NCBI GenBank assembly: GCA_050633325.1
Contig: JBOEGH010000005.1
Coordinates: 124,001-188,000, forward strand
Length of the DNA stretch: 64,000 nt
Reading direction: 5' to 3'
DNA from: UBA1672 sp050633325
Lineage (GTDB): Bacteria > Pseudomonadota > Alphaproteobacteria > Micavibrionales > Micavibrionaceae
Part shown: positions 54,721 to 63,876 of the stretch, piece after piece
Numbering within the stretch: position 1 is the stretch's first letter
How the letters are laid out: each line of letters begins with the position of its first letter
Translations under genes and position numbers: made by a program
Notes under the pieces: generated by a model
The model's database searches: none
The model's input: the letters and a program-made list of their open reading frames with translations, nothing else
What the model was told of the DNA's origin: nothing

Positions 54721-56271
54721 TCAATTAGAACCTGAGCTCTGCGCCAACTTAACACCATCACCCAAATTGGCGTATTTTTGCTTAATAATAGAAATCTCTT
54801 TTTGGAAATTACGCAAAGATTTTCCAGCTAGCTTCTCACCACCCGAAGATTTGACACTTTTAGGGTTAACCTGTTTACCATTTTTCAAAACTTCAAAATG
54901 TAAATGCGGGCCAGTAGAGCGACCGGTAGTACCGACATAACCAATCACCTGCCCTTGAGAAACCCTTTTACCCGCAGACATGCCTTTTGCGAATTTACGC
55001 ATATGCGCATATGCCGTTTGCAAACCATTTTTATGACGGATACGTATGTAATTACCATACCCCCCGTGACGACCCGCCTTTTCAACCACACCATTACCGG
55101 CCGCATATATCGGCGTACCACGCGGTGCGGCAAAATCAACGCCCTTATGCATCTTATTGTAACCAAGAACCGGATGGCGACGCATTCCATACCCCGATGA
55201 CATACGCGCACCATCAATCGGGGTTTGCATCAATATACGCTTCAAACTAGTTCCATTTTCGCGATAATAGTCAACAATACCATCATCGGACTTATATCTA
55301 TAAACGGGAATAGTCTTACCCCCGACCATCAAACTTGCATACAAAACATTACCATATCTGGCAAAATCACCATCTTCTGTTTCATAAGTTTCATACAACG
55401 CCTCAACCTTATCTCCACGACGAATATCGCGTTGAAAATCGACATCATAAGAATATATTTTTATAATTTCCGCAACGATGGACGCAGGAATGCCCGCACG
55501 CGCAGCAGAACCATAAAGGGATGTCTCTATTTCCGCATTTGCGGCCTTGGTTTGCAAAACAACCTTCTTTTCATCAAGAACCGCCACAAAACGACCATCA
55601 TCACCACGAGATATTGCAATCCCTTTCGTAGCACTAATCTTCATATTAATGGTCGAAAGCCTCATGCCACTATCAGATGGCTCCATACGTATAGATATTG
55701 CCTGCCCCGGCTTAACAGATCTAGGGTCATAATATTTCCCCATCGCCTTAACGGCACGATACGCCTCTGCACCACTTACACCAGAATCTTGCAAAGCCCC
55801 ACCAACCGTATCACCGGAATTTATTTTAATAATCTTATCACTCGCCACCATGTCATCTAGCTTGACCGGCCCCATTACAACTTTATCTGCGGAACTGTTA
55901 TCTTGGTCACCACCCTCCAAAGATGCCTCTTCATCATAGATAGGCAATAAAGGTGAGACAGCAAGGTCAACAGATTCACCATCCAAATTTGAAACCTCAT
56001 TACCAACATCACCAACAGGAAGAGATGCCAGAATAACAGAAGGCTTAGACACAGGAGAAGCAACCTTAGCAATAGAAGAGCGCCCAGGAGCAAAAGCAAC
56101 AGAAGCCCCCATAGAACCAAGCAGACTACTCAATGCTATTGATCCGATTACAGCAAGGCCGAGAACATAACGAAGACGAAGGCGGTTTGATCTGGTAAAC
56201 AAATACCTACGGCGCAACCGTATTATACGATAATGAGCAACATTTTGATTTACAACAGATATCAAGCTCAC
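54721..56271 (-). CDS. M23-family murein endopeptidase
   Basis: 516 residues from a GTG at 56271, chosen because GGAG lies seven bases upstream; a GTG 18 codons earlier has no ribosome-binding site. A basic cytoplasmic start and one anchor helix at about 37-58 precede a low-complexity region. A LysM/OapA-like part (about 150-300, with INSGDTVGGALQDSGVSGAE) follows. The LytM domain carries zinc ligands in HKGVDFAAPRGT and GPHLHFEV and the metal-site SSGYGMRRHPVLG. All catalytic ligands are present, so hydrolysis of peptidoglycan cross-links is expected. Confidence 0.92.
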   Translation of the reverse strand: MSLISVVNQNVAHYRIIRLRRRYLFTRSNRLRLRYVLGLAVIGSIALSSLLGSMGASVAFAPGRSSIAKVASPVSKPSVILASLPVGDVGNEVSNLDGESVDLAVSPLLPIYDEEASLEGGDQDNSSADKVVMGPVKLDDMVASDKIIKINSGDTVGGALQDSGVSGAEAYRAVKAMGKYYDPRSVKPGQAISIRMEPSDSGMRLSTINMKISATKGIAISRGDDGRFVAVLDEKKVVLQTKAANAEIETSLYGSAARAGIPASIVAEIIKIYSYDVDFQRDIRRGDKVEALYETYETEDGDFARYGNVLYASLMVGGKTIPVYRYKSDDGIVDYYRENGTSLKRILMQTPIDGARMSSGYGMRRHPVLGYNKMHKGVDFAAPRGTPIYAAGNGVVEKAGRHGGYGNYIRIRHKNGLQTAYAHMRKFAKGMSAGKRVSQGQVIGYVGTTGRSTGPHLHFEVLKNGKQVNPKSVKSSGGEKLAGKSLRNFQKEISIIKQKYANLGDGVKLAQSSGSN

Positions 56272-56415
56272 GGCTCTACTCCAGAATACCAAACAAAATA
56301 ATTTGCACAGACATATACACGCCACGCAAATTCACATTATTAATTATAGTTAACAAATATTTAAAATTAGTTATCATAACATTGTATTCATTCCAAGCAT
56401 TCTAAACAAAAACCA

Positions 56416-56434
56416 TCATTTTTTAAAAAAATGA
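56416..56434. repeat. AT palindrome upstream of the M23 peptidase gene
   Basis: TCATTTTTT and AAAAAATGA form nine-base perfect arms around one base, in the 270-base gap between the IalB-type gene and the peptidase start. It could be a weak hairpin after the IalB-type gene. The gap otherwise shows only AT-rich sequence. Confidence 0.35.
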
Positions 56435-56541
56435 CAACTTAATATTAAAAAACCTAACCTTTAGAACACATTACGCCAGATAAAAGATAAAAAACACAGA
56501 CGTTAAGCAACCAACTCTACTCAAACAACACAGTAAAACTA

Positions 56542-57060
56542 TTACTTAGCACAAGCACCGGAAATAGACTTATACGCCGCACCCGAACCCTTCAAGCTAT
56601 ATGTATCTGTAGTTAATGTTCCACGCGAAGAAGTTCCGCGAACAACCATCTTAGAACCACTTTGTATAGATTTAGCCAATTTTGAATCAGTGCGAGCATC
56701 AGGCGCCCAGGCAGTTTCATCTTGAGTGAACAACACATAACGATCACCATTAACTGTAACAGTAGCATCACTACCAGATTTATACGAATAACCTGTAATA
56801 TAACTAAATACGTCACGCGTTTTTTCAGACGGACGATGTGTAATCAGCGCAAATATTTCACCACGGTTAGTATATTTACCTTCACTTTTTACGGGCTTGC
56901 TAACCATATAGCAAACCTTACTTCCACGCTCTGACAAAGTATAAGCTGTCCAATCACCAAATTTACCAATTTGCTTAGGAGCAGCAGAATAAGCGACACC
57001 AGACATAGTCACGACTGAACTAAATGCCAAGAATGAAAATATAAAAAATCTTTTAATCAT
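56542..57060 (-). CDS. IalB-family (invasion-associated locus B) secreted protein
   Basis: 172 residues from the ATG at 57060, which starts a clean signal peptide (MIKRFFIFSFLAFSS, cleavage near AYSA). The mature domain reads GKFGDWTAYTLSERGSKVCYM, then FALITHRPSEKTRDVFSYITGY, and VTVNGDRYVLFTQDETAWAPD, with a final C-containing strand. This is the alphaproteobacterial IalB fold. The name comes from Bartonella, but the family is widespread in non-pathogens and its role is unclear. It lies 123 bases upstream-side from surf1 and probably has its own promoter there. Confidence 0.85.
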   Translation of the reverse strand: MIKRFFIFSFLAFSSVVTMSGVAYSAAPKQIGKFGDWTAYTLSERGSKVCYMVSKPVKSEGKYTNRGEIFALITHRPSEKTRDVFSYITGYSYKSGSDATVTVNGDRYVLFTQDETAWAPDARTDSKLAKSIQSGSKMVVRGTSSRGTLTTDTYSLKGSGAAYKSISGACAK

Positions 57061-57182
57061 AATGATAATCCAACCACAGAACTTAAGTTTAAAAAATGCA
57101 CGTTGCATAATTCTATCGAAAGCCTTGGGTCAGGTATAATGCAAAATAGCTTTCAGTAACTTTCATCCACAAAACTATCGCA

Positions 57183-57884
57183 TTATTTATTACGAAATAC
57201 GATTGGAACAACAAAACGCAAAATATAAATCGCAATCATGGCAACCGCCATGGAGAACCAAAAAAATGCATATTGGGCATGGTTATTATTTATTTTAACA
57301 CGCGTAGCAGCGGCGATTGGATACTTATCGCCACCGGCATTACCCTCTACATAAAAAACATTAGGAGAAACACCTTGTATTCCCTTGATTCTTGAGATTT
57401 GCTCAACATCAATTTTGTACCACATATCCTCATCGGGGGCATTTTCAGGAACAAAGGAACTGGAGTTGTGCAGTTTGCGTAACATACCTATGATCTTGAC
57501 TTCCTCGCCCTCAGTCGATGATGGCCTTTCCCAATCAAATGGAACCCAACCACGATTAACAAGAATAGAGGAATATACCTCCCCCCCTACAGTGAATGGA
57601 GTAATAACATGATAGCCAACCTCACCATCATGAACACGAGGTTGAAGCATTATTGATTTATCATAGTCAAATATACCCGTTAAATAACCCCGCCTAAAAG
57701 AAACATTATCGGATGTGAAATCTAAAGATACAGATGTGTTTGGCGCATCAATTTCATATTGAGCGTCCATATCAGCAAGTATTTCTGCCTTCCATTGCAA
57801 TCTATGCAATTGCCAATACCCAAGAGAGCACAAAACAAAGACACCAAATACAGTAAGGATAGTTCCCCAAAACGGCAACTTCAT
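57183..57884 (-). CDS. surf1: SURF1-family cytochrome oxidase assembly protein
   Basis: The 233-residue protein has two transmembrane helices (about 6-24 and 205-223) flanking a periplasmic domain, the SURF1 layout. Signatures include GYWQLHRLQWKAEIL, the FRRGYLTGIFDYDKSI stretch, ILVNRGWVPFDW and the AQYAFFWFSMAVAM second helix. It helps haem a insertion into subunit I. The start at 57884 has AGGTG six bases upstream; an earlier TTG is less likely. It follows coxC in the order usual for this operon. Confidence 0.93.
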   Translation of the reverse strand: MKLPFWGTILTVFGVFVLCSLGYWQLHRLQWKAEILADMDAQYEIDAPNTSVSLDFTSDNVSFRRGYLTGIFDYDKSIMLQPRVHDGEVGYHVITPFTVGGEVYSSILVNRGWVPFDWERPSSTEGEEVKIIGMLRKLHNSSSFVPENAPDEDMWYKIDVEQISRIKGIQGVSPNVFYVEGNAGGDKYPIAAATRVKINNNHAQYAFFWFSMAVAMIAIYILRFVVPIVFRNK

Positions 57885-57920
57885 TAACGCACCTATAGAC
57901 GTAACCAAAATTTAAAAATG

Positions 57921-58808
57921 TTACTGAGCAGCAGGGGTTAAGTCCATACCAAACGTAGTTCCCCAGAAGTATATAGCCAAGAACAAGAACAACCAAACAA
58001 CATCAACAAAATGCCAATACCATGCCGCTGCTTCAAAACCGAAATGCCCTTTCGGGGTAAAGTGACCCTTTTTTGAACGTGCCCAACACACGAATAAAAA
58101 TACTGTACCTACAAAAACATGAAACCCATGAAACCCTGTCGCCATAAAGAAAGTAGACGCATAAATCCCATCAGTAAAACCAAAGTGAGAATGAACATAT
58201 TCGTAAACTTGGAAACACATGAAAAACACGCCAAGGAAAACTGACATCGCCAAAGCCTTGGCAACCTGATCATTTTTTCCTTCTAAAATCGCATGATGCG
58301 CCCATGTCACCGTACAACCGGACAATAATAAAATTAATGTCATCAATAACGGCAAGTCCAAAGGATCAATCGTATGTATACCTTCGGGCGGCCAAACAAA
58401 ACCAATCTGTTCTGTCGGGAAGAATGCCGCATTAAAGTACGCCCAGAAAAATGCCACAAAGAACATTACTTCTGATGCAATAAACAAAGACATACCATAA
58501 CGCATACCGATCAAAGCAATAGGTGTATGTGCTTTTTCTACGACAGATTCGCGAATAACGTCTCTCCACCACCCAAACATAACCAATAAAATCGCAAGAA
58601 CACCCGCATAAATACCATTTAAACCCACGGCAATACCCTTATTACCATTCGCAGGGTCTGCAAACAGGTGAACTTCATGCATATACATCACCATACCAAC
58701 AGCAAACAAACCACCCGCAGCAGAAGCAGCCAAAGGCCAGATACTAGGGTTAACTATATGATAAGGGTGAGGTTTTCCAGTCGTAGTATATTCTATATTT
58801 TCGGCCAT
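57921..58808 (-). CDS. coxC: Cytochrome c oxidase subunit III
   Basis: The 295-residue protein has seven transmembrane helices and the mitochondrial-type pattern: HPYHIVNPSIWPLAAS, MYMHE, WWRDVIRESV, YGMSLFIASEVMFFVAFFWAYF, and the C-terminal GFHGFHVFVGT with AAWYWHFVDVVWLFLF. Subunit III stabilises proton pumping by aa3 oxidases. Its start lies 184 bases after ctaG with no hairpin terminator, so the two may still be linked. Confidence 0.96.
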   Translation of the reverse strand: MAENIEYTTTGKPHPYHIVNPSIWPLAASAAGGLFAVGMVMYMHEVHLFADPANGNKGIAVGLNGIYAGVLAILLVMFGWWRDVIRESVVEKAHTPIALIGMRYGMSLFIASEVMFFVAFFWAYFNAAFFPTEQIGFVWPPEGIHTIDPLDLPLLMTLILLLSGCTVTWAHHAILEGKNDQVAKALAMSVFLGVFFMCFQVYEYVHSHFGFTDGIYASTFFMATGFHGFHVFVGTVFLFVCWARSKKGHFTPKGHFGFEAAAWYWHFVDVVWLFLFLAIYFWGTTFGMDLTPAAQ

Positions 58809-58992
58809 AATTTAACTTCTTGTTGCGAGAAAAGTAACTATTAATTTTATAACTTTATTTTTAAAAAAGATATAACAGTATTACGCAATTTCCTGCGTTT
58901 TTCAAGGTCTACAAAAATACACAGATAATGGCCACCAAATTACTTTCCAAAAGGAAAAATATACAATCACATATTGATCACATTAGTTAATG

Positions 58993-59628
58993 TTACTCAT
59001 CATCGTAAAACTTCTCCAATGCATTATCCAATGCCTTGGAATCAGCCTTAAAAAAGCTGTAAGATAAAGTAATAACCTTTACATCATCCATATTACGGTC
59101 TTCATGCATTTTAGGATCAACATAAAACAATACAGGCATATTCACCTTTTGGTTCGGCCCTAATACTTGCTCATCAAAGCAAAAGCACTGTATTTTGTGA
59201 AAATACTTGCCAGCCTTTAAAGGTGTCACATTAAAAGTGGCCGTTCCGGCAGTAGATGTGTTAGATCGATTAACAGCAACAAAATTAGAGAAGCCTCTTT
59301 CACCCAATTTTATATTTACAGATAAATCCTCAGGACGAAAATTCCACGGTAGATCACGCGCCGTATTACCATCAAAACGTACAGTAATATCACGATCTAT
59401 AATATCTTCTACATTTGGCAAAATTTCTGCTTTTTGTGTCGTACCACTCCACCCCGTAACACGACAGAAAACGCTATATAAAGGAACAGACGCAAAAGAT
59501 AGACCAATCATAAAACAAACAATAGCCACAACAGAAAAAGCCGTTTTGGCATTTTTCTTCGCCAAGTCTTGGTGATTTTCACTCACGCCTGCATGGACAA
59601 TTTCATCTGATATCGTTTTTTTATTCAT
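58993..59628 (-). CDS. ctaG: Cytochrome c oxidase assembly protein CtaG/Cox11
   Basis: The 211-residue protein has one N-terminal transmembrane helix (about 30-50) and a periplasmic copper-binding domain. The helix flank PLYSVFCRVTGWSGTTQ is diagnostic, and the Cu(I)-binding pair is in KIQCFCFDEQVLGP. FHKIQ and VFYVDP-type strands are present. It delivers copper to the CuB site of subunit I. A strong terminator 44 bases upstream of its start implies its own promoter or partial read-through. Confidence 0.95.
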   Translation of the reverse strand: MNKKTISDEIVHAGVSENHQDLAKKNAKTAFSVVAIVCFMIGLSFASVPLYSVFCRVTGWSGTTQKAEILPNVEDIIDRDITVRFDGNTARDLPWNFRPEDLSVNIKLGERGFSNFVAVNRSNTSTAGTATFNVTPLKAGKYFHKIQCFCFDEQVLGPNQKVNMPVLFYVDPKMHEDRNMDDVKVITLSYSFFKADSKALDNALEKFYDDE

Positions 59629-59671
59629 ATAAAATCTTATACGCGTTTCTGGAAAGAAATAAAACCTACAT

Positions 59672-59699
59672 AAAAAAACAGCCCGTAAATAACGGACTG
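59672..59699 (-). terminator. Intrinsic terminator within the cytochrome oxidase operon
   Basis: On the minus strand CAGTCCGT and ACGGGCTG form an eight-pair stem (one G-U pair) with a five-base loop, followed by seven Ts. It lies between the secreted acidic protein and ctaG, so it separates the upstream genes coxB-coxA-ctaB from ctaG-coxC-surf1. Confidence 0.85.
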
Positions 59700-59726
59700 C
59701 GAATATAAATAAATCTTATCTCAATA

Positions 59727-60347
59727 TTACAAATTAGCCGGATCAAAATCAGGGGCATCTTCAGGCATCACCACTTTTTTCTTTGGTGCACCTTCACTTG
59801 TATCGTCTGACGGAATAGGCTTTTCAACAAGGTCAGGGCCTGCATCTTCTTGAGCATCATTTATAACCTCAACTTCAGGTGCAGTATCTTTCTTATTATC
59901 AGATGAAACAGCAGAAACTTCTACATTTTCTTCTTCATCACTATCCATTTCCATTTTATCATCAGACTTCTTTTCCAAACTATTCTGATAAGCTTCAGTT
60001 TCCGATGCATATACCTTACCCACAGTACCTCTATATAATTCGATAGCCTCAACACGTGGGTTTTCAAAATTCTCGCGTCTTTGATCCAATGATTCACGCA
60101 GATCTTTTGCACTCTCTCTAAATGCTACCTGTCTACCATATATATCATAATATTTTGAACCATCCGTTGAAACAGTACCAGTAACAGCATCACCGGCAGT
60201 AGGGAGAGAGTCGATCAACTCACTTGCCTCTTCAAGCGTTATAACCTTATCCTTTTTGTCATCCTGACCATCATCAGCATAGGAAAATGAAACAGGAACA
60301 GTGGCAAAAGCCACAATAAAGCAGGCAACACAAGTATAAAGTCTCAT
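59727..60347 (-). CDS. Secreted acidic protein, unknown
   Basis: 206 residues with a signal peptide (residues 1 to about 24, ending SYA). A helical middle part (about 34-125, with ITLEEASELIDSLPTAGDAV, YYDIYGRQVAFRESAKDLRE) is followed by a low-complexity acidic and Pro-rich tail (DSDEEENVEV onwards). No family is recognised. It is co-directional with the oxidase genes, 55 bases after the YdfG-like gene and just before a terminator. A role in oxidase assembly is conceivable from position only. Confidence 0.7.
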   Translation of the reverse strand: MRLYTCVACFIVAFATVPVSFSYADDGQDDKKDKVITLEEASELIDSLPTAGDAVTGTVSTDGSKYYDIYGRQVAFRESAKDLRESLDQRRENFENPRVEAIELYRGTVGKVYASETEAYQNSLEKKSDDKMEMDSDEEENVEVSAVSSDNKKDTAPEVEVINDAQEDAGPDLVEKPIPSDDTSEGAPKKKVVMPEDAPDFDPANL

Positions 60348-60402
60348 CGAAAAACTCCGAAATTAATAAAACAACTAATACACACTACAGTATAATTTCA
60401 AT

Positions 60403-61191
60403 TTAATCAAAGCGTTCTATAGGATTAGGAGCAAAAGATTGAACAGTTGGCATGATTTCCATACGATTTACATTGAAATATGGAGGCAATGTAGCACTCC
60501 AAACTATCGCTTCTGCTACATCATCGGCATTCATGTTATTAGTATTTGCATAAACAGCATCAGCGCGTTTTTCATCGCCCTTAAAGCGAACTTTAGAGAA
60601 CTGAGTCTCTATTGCCCCGGGTTCAATATTAGTCACCCTTACATTTGTACCCTGCAAATCGCCACGCAAAGACAATGAGAACTGCTTTACAAATGCTTTA
60701 GTCGCGCAGTAGATATTCCCTCCGGGATATGGGTAATTACCTGCAATAGATCCGATATTAATTATATGACCACATTTGCGCTCTGCCATTCCCGATATAA
60801 TCAGACGAGTCATGCGTACCAATGCCATATTATTAACCGCAATCATTGTCTCCCAATCTTCCAGATCGCATTCCTGCGCAGGCTCAAGACCAAGAGCAAG
60901 ACCAGCATTATTAATCAATAAATCAATATTTTCAAATTCATTAGGTATAGATTCAATAGCCTCAACCATCGCCTCTTTATCCTTAATATCAAACGCGCAT
61001 TGATATGTTTCGACGCTATATTCCGTACTTAGACTATCAGAAAGAGTTTTTAGCTTATCCGCATTACGACCAAATAAAATTAACTTTGATCCAAGTGCTG
61101 CAAATCGATGTGCAAAAGCCTTACCAAAATCACCCGTTGCCCCTGTAATAAGAACAACATTAGGAACATATTGATATCGATTTTCATACAT
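60403..61191 (-). CDS. Short-chain dehydrogenase, YdfG-like
   Basis: 262 residues from the ATG at 61191. The NAD(P)-binding glycine motif is TGATGDFGKAF, the NNAG motif is LLINNAGLALG, and the catalytic Ser-Tyr-Lys is in IGSIAGNYPYPGGNIYCATK. Similarity to E. coli YdfG (3-hydroxy acid dehydrogenase acting on serine and malonic semialdehyde) runs through EDWETMI, GHIINIGS, KAFV.QFSL, VR(F)KGD and the late MEIMPTVQS. The substrate here is not proven. It starts one base after the 43-residue gene stops, embedded in the oxidase operon. Confidence 0.9.
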   Translation of the reverse strand: MYENRYQYVPNVVLITGATGDFGKAFAHRFAALGSKLILFGRNADKLKTLSDSLSTEYSVETYQCAFDIKDKEAMVEAIESIPNEFENIDLLINNAGLALGLEPAQECDLEDWETMIAVNNMALVRMTRLIISGMAERKCGHIINIGSIAGNYPYPGGNIYCATKAFVKQFSLSLRGDLQGTNVRVTNIEPGAIETQFSKVRFKGDEKRADAVYANTNNMNADDVAEAIVWSATLPPYFNVNRMEIMPTVQSFAPNPIERFD

Positions 61192-61192
61192 T

Positions 61193-61324
61193 TTAAACAC
61201 TCATTTTTATAATACTAATAACCCAAATCAAGGCAACAAAACCAAAGATAATTGCAAGAACCGCATAGTTCTTTTTTGATTTCTTCTTATGAATTTCGCT
61301 TTTATGGGAATCATCACGTGGCAT
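61193..61324 (-). CDS. 43-residue single-pass membrane protein (CoxF-like position)
   Basis: A small gene overlapping the ctaB stop by 11 bases. The protein has a basic N-terminus (HKKKSKKNYA) and one helix at about 20-40 (AVLAIIFGFVALIWVISII), ending MSV. Alphaproteobacterial oxidase operons commonly carry a small one-helix protein at exactly this place between ctaB and ctaG; homology to that CoxF-type protein is likely but the sequence is too short to prove. Overlap indicates translational coupling to ctaB. Confidence 0.75.
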   Translation of the reverse strand: MPRDDSHKSEIHKKKSKKNYAVLAIIFGFVALIWVISIIKMSV

Positions 61325-62225
61325 TTATCATCACCGCCAAAAATAGTGCAAATAAGTAAAATATCGAATAACGAAACATCAATCTCGCATGCTTCAAGTC
61401 ATCGGAATAATATACTTTAATTGCTGTTAAGATAAAGAAACCGCTCAGGGCAATCGCACTTGCCAGATAAACAACACCAGACACACCCATGAAATAAGGT
61501 AATAAAGTAATTGGAAACAAAATAATCGTATAAATAATCATTTGCATCTTTGTTGCACGTATACCTGCGACCACAGGCATCATAGGAATCTTTGCCGCCT
61601 TATAATCTGAGTTAGCGAATAAAGACAATGCCCAAAAATGCGGTGGTGTCCAAAAGAATATAACCGCAAACAGAACTACTGCCTCTATAGTAACATCACC
61701 TGTTACTGACGCCCAACCAACTATTGGCGGGAATGCCCCTGCTGCACCACCGATAACAATGTTTTGCGGTGTAGAGCGCTTTAGCCACATTGTGTACACA
61801 ACCACATAGAATAAATTTGCAAATGCCAAAATACCAGCAGCAACCCAATTAAGAGCCACCCCCATAAGCATCACAGAGAACACTGACAGCACAATACCAA
61901 AGGTTAAAGCTTCACTAGCATCAACGCGGCCCATCGGTATTGGTCGACCACGCGTACGCTTCATAATCATATCTATATCACGGTCATACCACATATTTAT
62001 CGCACCAGCAGCACCAGCATTAACCGCAAGACATAACATCGCAATAACAATCAAAAACGGATGCATTTCAAACGCACCGGGCGCAACCCATAAACCAGCA
62101 AAACCTGAAAACACAACAAGGCTCATCACGCGTGGCTTTAACAAGGAAAAAAAATCGCTCACACGGGATTCTTTCCCGCCATAAACATCCTTCAAATCAC
62201 TATTTTGCGCAATTACATCTGCCAT
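61314..62225 (-). CDS. ctaB: Protohaem IX farnesyltransferase (haem O synthase)
   Basis: Makes haem O from haem B and farnesyl diphosphate for the aa3 oxidase. The 303-residue UbiA-type membrane protein has about nine helices. The first aspartate-rich motif is NMWYDRDIDMIMKRT with RGRPIP after it, and a second conserved loop is FFWTPPHFWALSLFANSDYKAAKIPMM-like (present at about 190-215). It starts 29 bases after the coxA stop and overlaps the 43-residue gene, so it is part of the coxB-coxA operon. Confidence 0.95.
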   Translation of the reverse strand: MADVIAQNSDLKDVYGGKESRVSDFFSLLKPRVMSLVVFSGFAGLWVAPGAFEMHPFLIVIAMLCLAVNAGAAGAINMWYDRDIDMIMKRTRGRPIPMGRVDASEALTFGIVLSVFSVMLMGVALNWVAAGILAFANLFYVVVYTMWLKRSTPQNIVIGGAAGAFPPIVGWASVTGDVTIEAVVLFAVIFFWTPPHFWALSLFANSDYKAAKIPMMPVVAGIRATKMQMIIYTIILFPITLLPYFMGVSGVVYLASAIALSGFFILTAIKVYYSDDLKHARLMFRYSIFYLFALFLAVMINAT

Positions 62226-62254
62226 ATATTCTATTTACCACATTAACCGTAAAA

Positions 62255-63844
62255 TTATTTCACTTTTGGCTGAATTTCAAATTGGTGGAACGGCGGAGGA
62301 GAAGAAAGTGACCACTCCAAAGTAAAGCTTTGTGGCTGTACATCCCAATAATTATCGCTTGCCTTTTTACCAAAGAAAATCGTGTAAAAAACAACGATAA
62401 TAAACCAAATAGTCGCAATTCCTGTCAGATACGCACCATATGACGAAATCATGTTAAACCCTGCATAAGCATCAGGATAATCAACATATCTACGTGGCAT
62501 ACCTTGCAATCCTAAGAAATGCTGCGGAAAGAAGATCATATTTACGCCTACGAAAGTAAGCCAGAAATGCACCTGCCCCATCCACTCAGGAATAATTTTT
62601 CCAAACATCTTACCTGCCCAATAATAATATCCTGCGAATAATGCAAACACAGCACCAAGAGACAAAACATAATGGAAATGAGCAACAACATAATATGTGT
62701 CATGCAACGCGACATCCATTCCACCATTGGCAAGAACAACACCAGTAACACCGCCAACAGTGAACAAGAATATGAATCCAATCGCCCACAACATAGGTAC
62801 TTTGAAAGATATAGAGCCACCCCACATTGTAGCAATCCATGAGAATATTTTAATCCCTGTCGGAACCGCAATAATCAATGTCGCCGCAGTGAAATAAGCC
62901 CGCGTATCAACACTCATACCAACTGTAAACATGTGATGCGCCCAAACAACAAACCCAACGGCACCAATAGATACCATGGCATATGCCATTCCTAGATAAC
63001 CAAATATAGGTCTTTGAGAGAATGTAGACACAATATGCGAAACAATACCAAACGCCGGCAAAATCATAATGTAAACCTCAGGATGTCCAAAGAACCAAAA
63101 CAGATGCTGGAACAATATTGGATCACCACCACCTTCAGGATTAAAGAACGAAGTACCAAAGTTACGATCAGTCAACAACATTGTTATTGCACCACCCAAA
63201 ACAGGCAATGACAGCACAAGTAGGAAAGAAGTCACCAACATAGCCCAAACAAATAGTGGCATTTTGTGCAAGGTCATACCAGGTGCACGCATATTAAAGA
63301 TAGTTGTAATAAAATTAGCCGCACCCAAAATAGAGCTAGCCCCCGCAAGATGAAGCGCAAATATAGCCAAATCAACTGACATTCCGTCATGGCCAAACGC
63401 ACTTCCCGATAATGGTGGATATGCGGTCCAACCGGTACCTGCCCCACCACCTATAACAGTGGACAATCCCAATAATAAAAATGCAGGAACCATCAACCAA
63501 AATGAAATATTGTTCAAACGTGGAAACGCCATATCAGGCGCACCAATCATTAAGGGAACAAACCAGTTACCAAACCCACCGATTAATCCCGGCATAACCA
63601 CAAAGAACACCATAATTAAACCATGTGCAGTAATTACAACATTCCACATATGGCCATCAACACCACCAGCAGAATCAAGGAAATATTGCACACCTGGCTG
63701 TTCTAGCTCCAGTCGCATAAACATAGAGAACAAGCCACCGACAAGACCGGCGACAATAGCAAATATTATATAAAGAGTACCAATATCTTTATGGTTTGTA
63801 GACATAAACCAACGTGTAAAAAATCCCGGTTTGTGATCACTCAT
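62255..63844 (-). CDS. coxA: Cytochrome c oxidase subunit I
   Basis: The 529-residue catalytic subunit of an aa3 oxidase. Haem and copper ligands are visible: H in ITAHGLIMVFF, the CuB histidine and cross-linked tyrosine in FGHPEVYIMILP, HH in VWAHHMFTVG, and the haem a3 and haem a histidines in VVAHFHYVLS. The D-channel asparagine and K-channel residues are present (mitochondrial-type A1). Twelve helices are predicted. It follows coxB by 32 bases. Confidence 0.98.
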   Translation of the reverse strand: MSDHKPGFFTRWFMSTNHKDIGTLYIIFAIVAGLVGGLFSMFMRLELEQPGVQYFLDSAGGVDGHMWNVVITAHGLIMVFFVVMPGLIGGFGNWFVPLMIGAPDMAFPRLNNISFWLMVPAFLLLGLSTVIGGGAGTGWTAYPPLSGSAFGHDGMSVDLAIFALHLAGASSILGAANFITTIFNMRAPGMTLHKMPLFVWAMLVTSFLLVLSLPVLGGAITMLLTDRNFGTSFFNPEGGGDPILFQHLFWFFGHPEVYIMILPAFGIVSHIVSTFSQRPIFGYLGMAYAMVSIGAVGFVVWAHHMFTVGMSVDTRAYFTAATLIIAVPTGIKIFSWIATMWGGSISFKVPMLWAIGFIFLFTVGGVTGVVLANGGMDVALHDTYYVVAHFHYVLSLGAVFALFAGYYYWAGKMFGKIIPEWMGQVHFWLTFVGVNMIFFPQHFLGLQGMPRRYVDYPDAYAGFNMISSYGAYLTGIATIWFIIVVFYTIFFGKKASDNYWDVQPQSFTLEWSLSSPPPFHQFEIQPKVK

Positions 63845-63876
63845 ATTACTTATTCTCTCTTTTTTAACGGTAGAAA

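Noticed and set aside
55225..55860. 211-residue plus-strand frame opposite the M23 peptidase gene
   Set aside because: The peptidase is certain from its motifs and the antisense frame has no domain or ribosome-binding site.
56272..56325. Longer M23 peptidase start at GTG 56325
   Set aside because: The extra residues are not family-like and no Shine-Dalgarno is present, whereas GTG 56271 has GGAG at seven bases.
58891..58912. ACGCA/TGCGT hairpin followed by Ts between ctaG and coxC
   Set aside because: The T-run lies on the plus strand while both flanking genes are on the minus strand, and the stem has only five pairs.
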